Shown piece after piece: positions 1 to 8,200 of a DNA stretch of 25,763 bases; within the stretch, counting starts at the first letter, position 1, and each line of letters opens with the position of its first letter. The notes under the pieces are model-generated. The model saw nothing but the letters and a program-made list of their open reading frames with translations. It did no database searches and was not told the origin of the DNA. The DNA comes from Phycisphaerae bacterium (lineage in GTDB: Bacteria; Planctomycetota; Phycisphaerae; UBA1845): the NCBI GenBank assembly GCA_021604825.1, contig BQJS01000045.1, forward strand, positions 1 through 25,763. The letters run 5' to 3'. Made by a program: the position numbers and the translations under genes.

Positions 1-2984
1 TCAGCGAAGAGTTGCAGATTCCATGCACCTCCGGACCGGACAGCGACGGTGACGGTGTGCTGGACAATTGCGACGTTTGTGCGGAAGGCGATGACACGGT
101 CGATACCGACGCCGACGGATACCCGGACGATTGCGACGTGTGCCCCGGATTCGACGACTTTTTTGACACCGACGACGACGGTGTGCCCGATGGATGCGAC
201 GTCTGTCCCGATGCCGACGACAATGTCGACGCCGATGCTGATGGCGTGCCAGACGATTGCGACCAGTGTCCCGGATTCGACGACGCGCTCGACGTGGATA
301 CTGATGGTATTATCGACGGCTGCGACAATTGCCCAGACGTTCCAAACAGCGACCAGTCGGACTTAGACTCGGATGGTATCGGTGACGCATGTGAAGATCC
401 GGCTGTCGTGACGATACCGCTCGATCTGGTTGAAGGTGACGCATACCGATTGTTCTTCATCACAGAGAGGCGAACGACTGCCGAGTCGGACGACATCGAA
501 TACTACAACGCGCTCGCCGAGGAAGACGCAGCCGCCACTCCTCGATTGAACGCACTTGGCGTTGGTTGGAAGGCTATGGTTTCGACTCCAGCGATCGATG
601 CCCGCGACAACAGTGGCACAAATTACCTGACCACGAATGGCGTACCGATATACCTCGTCGATGGTACGCGCCTGGTTGACGACTACGGGCACCTATGGCG
701 ACAGAGCGGTGCTTATCATGTCACGCCATCCGTTAGTTCCGGACTCAATTCGTCGGCAGGGAGAGTCTGGACGGGTACGGATCGCTACGGTGTTCAGTTG
801 GTCGCGTTGGGGGCATCCGGCGGTGAATCGTCGCAGGGGTGGCCGGGTTCAAAGGGGCCAAACGCCTGGGAATACGATGAAGCATCGCAATCGGTATTGC
901 GTCCTATCTATGTCATCAGCGATGTATTGTTTGTTCCCTGTGAGGGAGAGTTCGACGCCGATGGCGACGGGGTCGCCGACAACTGCGACGCCTGTCCGGG
1001 CGGTGACGATGCCTTCGACTCGGACGGAGACGGTACGCCCGACGATTGCGACGCATGCGACGGGTACGACGATTCTATTGATTGCGACACCAACGGCATT
1101 CCCGACGGTTGCGACATGGACCACCCCGGTCGATTCGACAACTTTACCGCAACAGACGCGCAACACTACACGACCAACGGCGATGCCGTTCTCGATCACG
1201 GCTACGTTCGATTGACCGAAGCCCTCAACGGGCAGCGCGGAACGGTCATCTTCGAACCCATTACGCCGGTTCGAGTTTCGGACTTCACCATCGACTTTGA
1301 TTTCTATATGGGCGGCGGTAACGGTGCCGACGGAATGGCGTTCGCCTTGATCGATGCGACACTCACCGGCCCGGACGACCTTTTCGGCGAAGGCGGCGGA
1401 AACCATCCATTAGTCGTGAGTCTGGATACCTATCGCGGCGGTGCTGCGAACGGAAACCACGCACTCCTTAAGAGTTACGGGGCGACGCTGGCGGATGTCC
1501 TCGTCGATCATCAGTTGGACGACGGTCGATGGCAGGGTGCGACGTTCACGTTCGCAAATGGCGCTGGCACGCTGGTCCTGTACGACGGCGATGGCTTCGC
1601 AACCACGATCTTTGAAGACGTAGCCGTACCCGGATTCGCGCCGATTCATGCCCGCTACGGATTCAGCGGACGCTCCGGCGGTGTGACCAACGAGCATCGT
1701 GTGGACAACGTCTACTTCGTAGCGACCAGCGTTTCCAACGACTGCAACACCAACGGAATTCAGGACACCTGCGAACCCGGTGGAAATGTAGACAGCGACG
1801 GTGACGGCGTGACGGACTTGTGTGACACCTGCCCGAATTCGCCGAATGTCTGGAACGTCTCGCAGGACACCTTCCACGCCACCATTCAAAACGCCATAGA
1901 CTCATCGGTGGCTGGCGACGAGATCGAGTTGGGCGCTTGCGTTTTTCATGAAACAGACATCGTTCTCAACAACAAGGACATTGTACTTCGCGGGCGGGGC
2001 ACCGATGCGACATTCGTCGATGGTGACGGTACCGTGGGTAGAATCCTAGACATTATTAACGGTGACGATAGCACGATCGAGGGCATCACGTTCCGCAACG
2101 GCATCGCGGGCATTAGCAACGGCGGCGCTTTGCTGGCTGTTCGCTCGAATTCGTCTCCTGTGATACGGAACTGCCGTTTCGAAGACAGTGAAAATGGCAA
2201 CGCGAATTACAGCGCGGTTTACCTCGTCGGTGGCTCGGCCAGCGAATTTCACGCATGTGTCTTTGCCGAAAATACCGGCGACGGTAACGCCTCCGTCGTG
2301 GGCCAAATCGGATCGACAACAACGTCTCGATTCGTCAACTCGCTATTTTACAACAACGGCGGCAGCGACAATGCTGTGCGGTGCCAGAGCAATGAGATGG
2401 AATTTGTGAACTGCACGTTTGCGAATGATCAAAACAATGAACTATTAACCGCGACAGCCGGCGGTTCGATCAGGACAATCGGTTGTACCTTCGACGCTAA
2501 CTCAGTGCCGAAGCCTCAAATTGAAACCACTCGATGCCTCTATCCCGGTGCGACCGGTGACAACATCGACGGCGTGCCGACATTTGTTGATGCGGCGAAT
2601 GGCGACTATCGACTTGCGGCTGGCTCGCTGGGTATTGATGCGGCCGACTACGACGCGTACGTCGCGGCTGGCGGGGATTCAGTTGATTTGAACGGCGACC
2701 CGCGTACGCACGACGATGTCGGCATTACCGATACGGGACTTGGAGCGCCAGCATACCTCGACATGGGTGCATATGAATTCCAAGGCACGACCCAGTGCGG
2801 TAGCGGAGGCGACTTTGGTTCTGACGGCGATACTGATCTGGCCGACTACTCCCGATTCGCGACTTGCATGTACGGCCCGCTCGGAGTCCTCGGGCCCAAC
2901 TGCGGATGCTTCGATCTGGACAGCGATGGCGACGTGGACGCGAAAGACTTCGCCGAATTCCAACTCAGCTTTACAGGTAACTGA
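1..2984 (+). CDS. Secreted TSP3-repeat / lectin-like / beta-helix protein with dockerin tail (5' end outside window)
   Basis: The frame is open from the first base with no signal peptide in view, so the start lies upstream; the TTG at 12 is just an internal leucine codon. Order of modules: six Asp-rich thrombospondin type 3-like calcium repeats of the form D-x-D-x-DG-x2-D-x-CD-x-CP (nt 40-390); a globular domain with YRLFFIT and DARDNSG motifs (nt 400-930); three more calcium repeats (nt 945-1110); a legume-lectin/ConA-like beta-sandwich containing GADGMAFALID (nt 1120-1730); another calcium repeat; a right-handed beta-helix with short repeated N-x-F/I-x-N strands (nt 1850-2600); and a C-terminal dockerin-like pair of EF loops (nt 2805-2980, DSDGDVDAKDFAEF). 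Such architecture is typical of exported planctomycete adhesins or polysaccharide-binding proteins. No catalytic motif was recognised. The domain names rest on motif reading. Confidence 0.92.
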   Translation, partial: SEELQIPCTSGPDSDGDGVLDNCDVCAEGDDTVDTDADGYPDDCDVCPGFDDFFDTDDDGVPDGCDVCPDADDNVDADADGVPDDCDQCPGFDDALDVDTDGIIDGCDNCPDVPNSDQSDLDSDGIGDACEDPAVVTIPLDLVEGDAYRLFFITERRTTAESDDIEYYNALAEEDAAATPRLNALGVGWKAMVSTPAIDARDNSGTNYLTTNGVPIYLVDGTRLVDDYGHLWRQSGAYHVTPSVSSGLNSSAGRVWTGTDRYGVQLVALGASGGESSQGWPGSKGPNAWEYDEASQSVLRPIYVISDVLFVPCEGEFDADGDGVADNCDACPGGDDAFDSDGDGTPDDCDACDGYDDSIDCDTNGIPDGCDMDHPGRFDNFTATDAQHYTTNGDAVLDHGYVRLTEALNGQRGTVIFEPITPVRVSDFTIDFDFYMGGGNGADGMAFALIDATLTGPDDLFGEGGGNHPLVVSLDTYRGGAANGNHALLKSYGATLADVLVDHQLDDGRWQGATFTFANGAGTLVLYDGDGFATTIFEDVAVPGFAPIHARYGFSGRSGGVTNEHRVDNVYFVATSVSNDCNTNGIQDTCEPGGNVDSDGDGVTDLCDTCPNSPNVWNVSQDTFHATIQNAIDSSVAGDEIELGACVFHETDIVLNNKDIVLRGRGTDATFVDGDGTVGRILDIINGDDSTIEGITFRNGIAGISNGGALLAVRSNSSPVIRNCRFEDSENGNANYSAVYLVGGSASEFHACVFAENTGDGNASVVGQIGSTTTSRFVNSLFYNNGGSDNAVRCQSNEMEFVNCTFANDQNNELLTATAGGSIRTIGCTFDANSVPKPQIETTRCLYPGATGDNIDGVPTFVDAANGDYRLAAGSLGIDAADYDAYVAAGGDSVDLNGDPRTHDDVGITDTGLGAPAYLDMGAYEFQGTTQCGSGGDFGSDGDTDLADYSRFATCMYGPLGVLGPNCGCFDLDSDGDVDAKDFAEFQLSFTGN

Positions 2985-3017
2985 TTCATCGCATGGAACA
3001 ACCCTGTCTTCGCAATG

Positions 3018-3052
3018 GATCGGACCGCGCCTGTTCCAGGTGCGGTTCGATC
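3018..3052 (+). terminator. Strong hairpin after the first gene, probable terminator
   Basis: A 16-bp stem (3018-3033 with 3037-3052, two G-U pairs) closes a 3-nt loop, 33 nt after the stop codon of the preceding gene. There is no clear T-run after it, so it may act as a U-less terminator or as a 3'-end stabiliser. Confidence 0.5.
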
Positions 3053-3719
3053 TCTGCTTCGAATTGGTCATACAAACCGTCGAACGGAAGCGTGATGAGC
3101 GGGAACGCGGCACCTTAAATTTAAAAGCATCAAACCGGACAGACGTGGTTAACAGACTAAATAGCACCCACGGTTGGGCCGGCGATTGTGTGGGTCAAGA
3201 GTGGGTCAGTCGTCACCTGATGACCGCTAGTTTTCAACTACTCAACCACCTGCCAGCAGCCTGCTACCCTCATTTTGACCCTCAAAACGCAGTATAAGCC
3301 CTTGTCTGGTAAGGGTTTATGACCGAGCTTCGTTTTCCCAAGCTGGACGTGGTGGACAGCGTCCCCTTGCCGGTTACTCTCATTATCTCCTGCGTCGAAA
3401 TCGGTCAGGCGATGTGGGATACCGGCCTTCAAATATGTGATCGACCGGGAAGCGGGTTGATCATCTGTGAAATTCGCTCATCTGGCTGAAGCCAGTTAAT
3501 GTCGCGTGCCACGTAAGCCACTACGATATAATTAGTTACATTACGAACCGTTCTTGTTTGAAATCGCGATACTGGTGTCCACCAGCAACACGAAAACAAA
3601 CATCCCGGGAAGTTGGCCTCCCCAAAGTTGCCGATTATGCTTGAGCTCTTTGTAGTTGCGCCTACCACCATCCGCCAACGGAACTGCGAGGGCTCAGGCC
3701 TGCGCGAGGCGCCGCGGGA
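3053..3719. other. Gene-poor, degenerate stretch
   Basis: No convincing gene is seen here. Short open frames on both strands lack ribosome binding sites and recognisable domains. A hairpin with an 8-bp stem and 7-nt loop lies at 3296-3318 (AAGCCCTT/AAGGGTTT). The stretch precedes transposase and integrase debris and is probably decayed mobile DNA (inference). Confidence 0.5.
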
Positions 3720-3890
3720 GGCTGCAAACCCAAACTTCTAAGCCCACATCGGAAACGAACGACGGTCTAGCCGGTGGTGGATCGATTAAAGGTTTCTGAG
3801 CGGCGGGCTTGCCGGGTTCTCCATCAGTCTCGCACAACGCAACATTACCCGCCGCAGGTGCGCGATGATGGAGAGCCTTTGACGCAACAG
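3720..3890 (+). pseudogene. IS3-family transposase OrfB N-terminal fragment, with in-frame stop
   Basis: In the frame of the GTG at 3774 the peptide contains VSERRACRVL, followed by Q-x-R-T-T-Q. This is a hallmark of the N-terminal region of IS3-family OrfB (known family motif VSERRACR..GQ.RSTQR). Translating upstream through the stop TAG at 3768 gives KLLSPHRKRTTV-stop-PVVDRL, which fits the usual segment just before that motif. The stop therefore looks like a point mutation in a longer OrfB. The DDE catalytic core is absent: homology ends near 3890, where integrase sequence begins. No terminal inverted repeats were identified. This is a dead insertion-sequence remnant. Confidence 0.7.
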
Positions 3891-4091
3891 ACCCAAGAGC
3901 ATTACACGCTCCATTCGTGTCGTCGATTCTTCAACTCATTTTGTATCAACCAGGGTGTTCCGGAACGCATTGTGCGCATCTGGATGGGTCACAGCGACCG
4001 GTCAATGACGGGAATCTATTACGGCCTCAGCGAAAATGAATCGATCCAGTTTATGCAAAAGATTTCTTTCGGTGAGATTGGAGCTGTTTGA
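3891..4091 (+). pseudogene. Tyrosine recombinase / phage integrase C-terminal catalytic fragment
   Basis: This segment is in frame with the transposase fragment before it. It carries the second half of a tyrosine-recombinase active site: H-x-x-R (His codon 3912, Arg 3921), then W-M-G-H (His codon 3990), then the likely nucleophile Tyr (codon 4017) exactly nine residues after that His, as in the family. The segment ends naturally at the TGA at 4089-4091. The first catalytic Arg and the whole N-terminal DNA-binding part are missing, so it cannot be an active recombinase by itself. It lies about 300 bp from the 3' end of tRNA-Ser, a common integration target, which suggests a former integrated element (inference). 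Confidence 0.75.
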
Positions 4092-4131
4092 AGAATTGCG
4101 GCAATCGTCCCCATGGATCAGGAGACGACTT

Positions 4132-4260
4132 ATGAAAATGCATTGGGTTTTGTTGACGACAGTGTTCACTTTGCCAGTGGCGTCAATTGGCGAGGGCGCT
4201 GGCAATTCGAGAACGACAATTCATTGCTGCCACAGGTTTGACGTCAGGTCGCCCATTTGG
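4132..4260 (+). pseudogene. Possible orphan gene start with signal peptide
   Basis: An ATG at 4132 follows a good ribosome binding site (AGGAGA, spacing about 7). It encodes a basic and then hydrophobic N-terminus, MKMHWVLLTTVFTLPVAS, like a signal peptide. The frame then runs with low-complexity, unrecognisable sequence straight through the antisense strand of the tRNA-Ser gene and stops only at 4692, which is not plausible for a real protein. I read it as the preserved 5' end of a gene whose body was replaced or lost. The end coordinate is arbitrary. Confidence 0.25.
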
Positions 4261-4341
4261 ACGAATCGTGTCAAGTTATTACCGGTTGAAGAGGATCGTT
4301 ACAGGGACATAACCGGGACAAGTCGATGCATCGAAAGCAAC

Positions 4342-4386
4342 GCGGGTTCGCAAAGTACACAACATAAAGTACTTACGCGAACCCGC
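4342..4386. terminator. Long hairpin downstream of tRNA-Ser
   Basis: The outer stem is 10 bp (4342-4351 GCGGGTTCGC with 4377-4386) and the inner stem 6 bp (AAGTAC 4353-4358 with GTACTT 4369-4374), closing a 10-nt loop. It begins 11 nt past the 3' end of the minus-strand tRNA-Ser. It has no U-run on the distal side, so it may be a processing or termination hairpin, or a relic of the mobile element next door. Confidence 0.4.
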
Positions 4387-4396
4387 AAAATTGAAA

Positions 4397-4488
<92 letters not shown>

Positions 4489-4556
4489 TCCGATGTCGTG
4501 ATGACACCGGTGCTGCATTCCAGATCGTCATGGCCTTACGGCGTGACGTGCTGCGA

Positions 4557-4584
4557 ATTGTATTCCTTAATTTCGTCTCGTCGA
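4557..4584 (-). promoter_or_regulatory. Possible promoter of tRNA-Ser
   Basis: On the minus strand a TACAAT -10 box (4557-4562) is preceded at 16 nt by TCGACG (4579-4584, four of six matches to the -35 consensus). It would give a leader of about 60 nt before the tRNA. Position and strand fit, but the -35 is weak. Confidence 0.35.
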
Positions 4585-4908
4585 GGGCGTTTGGAAGTGT
4601 TCGTGAGTGGTTTCTGGATATTTTCGGTCAGCTCGGGCGATAATCGTTACCCTCCGACGACCGAACTCGGCCGAGTTTCGAAGATTTGTTGATCATTCGA
4701 CGCCCGTATTTTTAACGGCTGAAATGGCCAAGGCGAGTCATGCGCTCGGACTGCATGTCAAAATGGGTAATTTGACGACGCCTCAATTCTATGATGCACC
4801 GCGTGACGATAGATGACGAGTATGGATTGGTCTGAAGATCCGCCGACTGAGACTGTACTGTTTTGCTACCAGATCCTGGTTTCAAGATACATATTCAAAT
4901 CAAGCTCA
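4585..4908. other. Intergenic stretch without recognisable gene
   Basis: Only short unsupported open frames are present. I see no domain, RNA fold or repeat I can name. Confidence 0.4.
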
Positions 4909-4938
4909 TTGACTTTGACCTGCACATATCGAGATAAT
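4909..4938 (+). promoter_or_regulatory. Sigma70-like promoter TTGACT-18-GATAAT
   Basis: TTGACT (4909-4914) and GATAAT (4933-4938) match the -35 and -10 consensus in five of six positions each, with an 18-nt spacer. Transcription would begin near 4945. It is the best promoter I can see in the window, and it points to the structured segment and terminator that follow. Confidence 0.55.
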
Positions 4939-4944
4939 CCAAGT

Positions 4945-5078
4945 CGGTGAATTAATTTGATCGCGATTCACCAAAGGGCGGGAAAGCGAAATTGAGTCGT
5001 TCGCAACGTTGGGTCGAAAGACGTTTGCGACTTGGGATTGAGGGAGATACGCGCAGGGTGCGCGTGTCTCTTTTTTTT
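4945..5078 (+). ncRNA. Candidate small RNA or terminated 5' leader
   Basis: The segment lies between the promoter at 4909-4938 and an intrinsic terminator ending at 5078, about 134 nt. It has no convincing ORF. It contains a GTC-GAAA-GAC hairpin with a GNRA-type tetraloop (5013-5022), flanked by imperfectly complementary arms (GTCG..CAACG near 4996-5009 and the reverse complement near 5021-5031). It could be a free sRNA or an attenuated leader of the large gene starting at 5299. I found no alternative pairing partner for the terminator stem, which favours the sRNA reading. No known RNA family was recognised. Confidence 0.4.
5044..5078 (+). terminator. Intrinsic (Rho-independent) terminator
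   Basis: The stem GAGATACGCGC/GCGCGTGTCTC (11 bp with one T-G pair) is followed by eight Ts (5071-5078). It is a textbook terminator on the plus strand with no protein gene directly upstream. Confidence 0.85.
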
Positions 5079-5298
5079 ATTTGTGCGCCGGTCGTTTTGA
5101 TCTCGCAGTGAATGTTGCACTTCAAGATCGCGACTGGAAATGAGGTTGTAGCGCTCTCGCGCTGCGCATTCATCAATCATCGGGCACTTGAAAACATCGG
5201 ACAGCTGAAAGACATCGGGATTGCAGGCCAAGGCCGTTGAATTTGCGATCCTTATGTTTGGAAATCGGACACGACAATTTTACTGCGAGGGACGAAGC

Positions 5299-8200
5299 AT
5301 GTTGAACTTCTGCACTCGGAATTTGGATTCAAATCAGAATCGTGCGCGCAGGGTCTTTGGGATCTGCGCAATAATGGCTTTTGCCATAGGATCAAATATC
5401 GCCAATGGCCAGATCGCCACCTCGCTCGTCAACGAAGGCGACGAAGTGGATTCGAATGGTTTTCCCGGCGACAACATCGGTACCATCAACAATGTCGCAG
5501 TCAATTCCATCGGTGGTTGGGCTGCGACGCTGAACGCGGGATCGCTCAGTCATATCTATGGGTCGATCGATGGCGTGTCACCGGCTGGTGTCATTTTTAC
5601 TGAGACAACCGAAGGGCCGTTGGTGCAGACCAGCATTGAGTCGCGCTTTGGAATCAGCGACTTCGGCGACGTTTGCTACAGCGCTTCAGGAAACGGCGGT
5701 CCGGATGGTGGATTTGATTCGGCGTGGGTCAATACGATTGGATTCGCTATCGAGGGTGCGGAAATCACGACTGGGCCGTTGGCCGGGTTGTTCTGGTCAT
5801 TCGCTTCGGCACCGACGATGACCGCCAACGGAATCGGACATTTTTCGGGCGGAACTCGGACAACTGTTGGCGGTGGTACGAGTGCCCGCGGAATTTGGGG
5901 CACGGATAGCGAAACGCCGATCATCTACACCGGTGACGAGCTGCCGGGTTTGCCTGCTCCGATTGACGCCGATAGCTCCATCGATTTCAGCTACAAGTTC
6001 TCACGATTTGGCAGCGCTTATATCCTCGACGGAATCATGGAGACGACCGGTACGGGGCTGCCGAGCGGTGCGGACCATGCCATGATCATGGACGGCGCAG
6101 GTCTGTTCCTTGATGGCCAGCTGGTGCAAGAGGGTAGCGTGGTGCCGGTTGCGATTGGTGGTGATGGTACCGAAACTTGGGCCACCGGATTTGATTTCTC
6201 CGGAATCAGTGACATGGGTGAGTACTTGTTTACAGGTGATACCTCCGGTCCAACGGCCACCGATGAATACCTGGTCTTAAATGGCGTGATTCACTTGCGC
6301 GAAGGCGACGCACTCGGCGCCGATACGATTAGCGGCGCAATTGAGGCGGCAGACATGAACAACAATGGCGACTGGGCTGTCGTGTGGCAGCTTAGCCCTG
6401 GCGGCACGTGCCTGATTTACAACGATCAAGTATTGCTCAGACTTGATGAGCAGGTGGACTTCAATGGTGACGGCGTCATTGATGGCGGCGACAACGGTGC
6501 GACGGTCGATGACTTCGAGGTGTTCAGCAACGCGATGGTGGTTGGTGACCGCGACGCGGCTGGAAACGTTTCGATTTATCTCCCACTGGATGTCGATCCT
6601 GACGGACCCGGAGGCACGACTTCGCTGGTTGAAGGGATTTATCAAATTTCCGTTGCTGAGCCTGCCGGTCCTTCGGGTGATTTGGAATTGGTAGTGGTAG
6701 ATGGCCCCGATCCGCAAGTCAATGTTCCAGGTGATGTGACTTATTCGGTCAAGGTTAGAAACAACAGCGATACTGCGATCACCGGTGTCACGGTGACCAG
6801 TACGCTGGATTCCGGTTTGACGTTTGACGCTGGTGCTTCGGATGCGATTGCCGTACACGCGGCGGGCACCGTGACTGCCAACCTCGGTACGATCGAAGCA
6901 AATGCGGTTCGGACGTACAAGTTCGTGACCAATGCGCCGGTGGCTGGCATCTACACGACCACATCGAGTGTGACGGGTGGGGCGGTTGATAGCGTTCCCG
7001 GAAACAACGACGTCACCAGCGAGACGGAAGTCGGCAAGAAAGCCGACGTATCGATTCTCATCACCGATGCCCCCGATCCATTGACGGTTCCTGGTGGGGC
7101 GATCACTTACACGTTGAATGTGTTGAACGATGGACCGTCGAGCGCCACCAACGTTGTGGTTACGATGAATCTCGACCCGACCACGACGTTCAATGCTGGC
7201 TTGTCTGATCCTGCGGCGAACCACGCGGCTGGTGTGGTCACGATCAATGTTGGCAGCCTCGCGAACGACGAGGCGGTTAGCTTTGACGTTGTCGTCAATG
7301 TCACGGTGCAAGGTGTCATTAACGTGGATGCCTCGATCACCGCCAATGAGTCCGACGAAGTACCGGCGAACAACGCAGACACCGAAGACACGCTCTTCCA
7401 ATTGACGACCGATCTGGTGATGACCATCTCTGATGCACCTGATCCGGTGCTGCCTGTGGGTGGGCAAATCACATATGCAGTTTCGGTTGACAACGACGGT
7501 CCCTCCGATGCGACTGGAGTAACTGCGAGTGTTACGCTTGACGATAGCGTGAGTGTGGTTTCGGTCGATGCGCCCGGTATTCACGATGGTTCACCGACAG
7601 GTGGCGTGGTTACTTATGCGATCGGTGCCGTCGGAACGGGCAGCAATGGGTTGAATGCAACGATCGTCGTCGACACCACCGAAACCGGTCGCCCGGTATG
7701 TACGGGTTCGACCAGCGGTGGCGGATTTGAAACCGATCCCGATCCGGTCAACAACAATGCATTGGTCAACACGCTGGTGATTGATGATGCAAGCGGGTTG
7801 GCCGTCGGTGTGTTCTCCAACTTCGCGAGCAGTCCGACTTCCGATGTGCCTGGTCTGCCTGGTGCCAAGTTTGGTACTGGAATCGATCGACCGTACCGAA
7901 GTCCAGATGGTAAGACCTGGGTGCTATCGGCGGACACCGATCTGGGGACTTCCGTCGACGAGGTCATCATTGTTGGAAACCACTGCACGAGTGAAGTGAA
8001 AATTCAGGAAGGTGTGACCACCCTTGATGCAAGCGATCAAGTTGGTCCGATCGAGCAGGACCTTTCAATCAACGACGCAGGTCAATTCGCCTTCGCAACC
8101 AATACGAACAATTCGACGAGCGCCGATGAAACGATCGTTCGTTCGGACGGTTCGACGCATGTGGTGATCGCACGGGAGGGCAACCTCTCACCGGCGACCG

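Noticed and set aside
40..390. Regularly spaced Asp-codon repeats that resemble a tandem or CRISPR-like DNA repeat
   Set aside because: The periodicity follows the protein-level TSP3 calcium repeats; the units are not identical at DNA level and have no spacer structure.
3238..3432. 64-codon minus-strand frame ending AGCWQVVE
   Set aside because: No ribosome binding site or domain and located in degenerate mobile-element DNA.
6277..7584. 435-codon open frame on the minus strand inside the 1385-aa gene
   Set aside because: It lies wholly antisense to a clearly real gene, has no ribosome binding site or domain, and is explained by codon bias of the sense strand.
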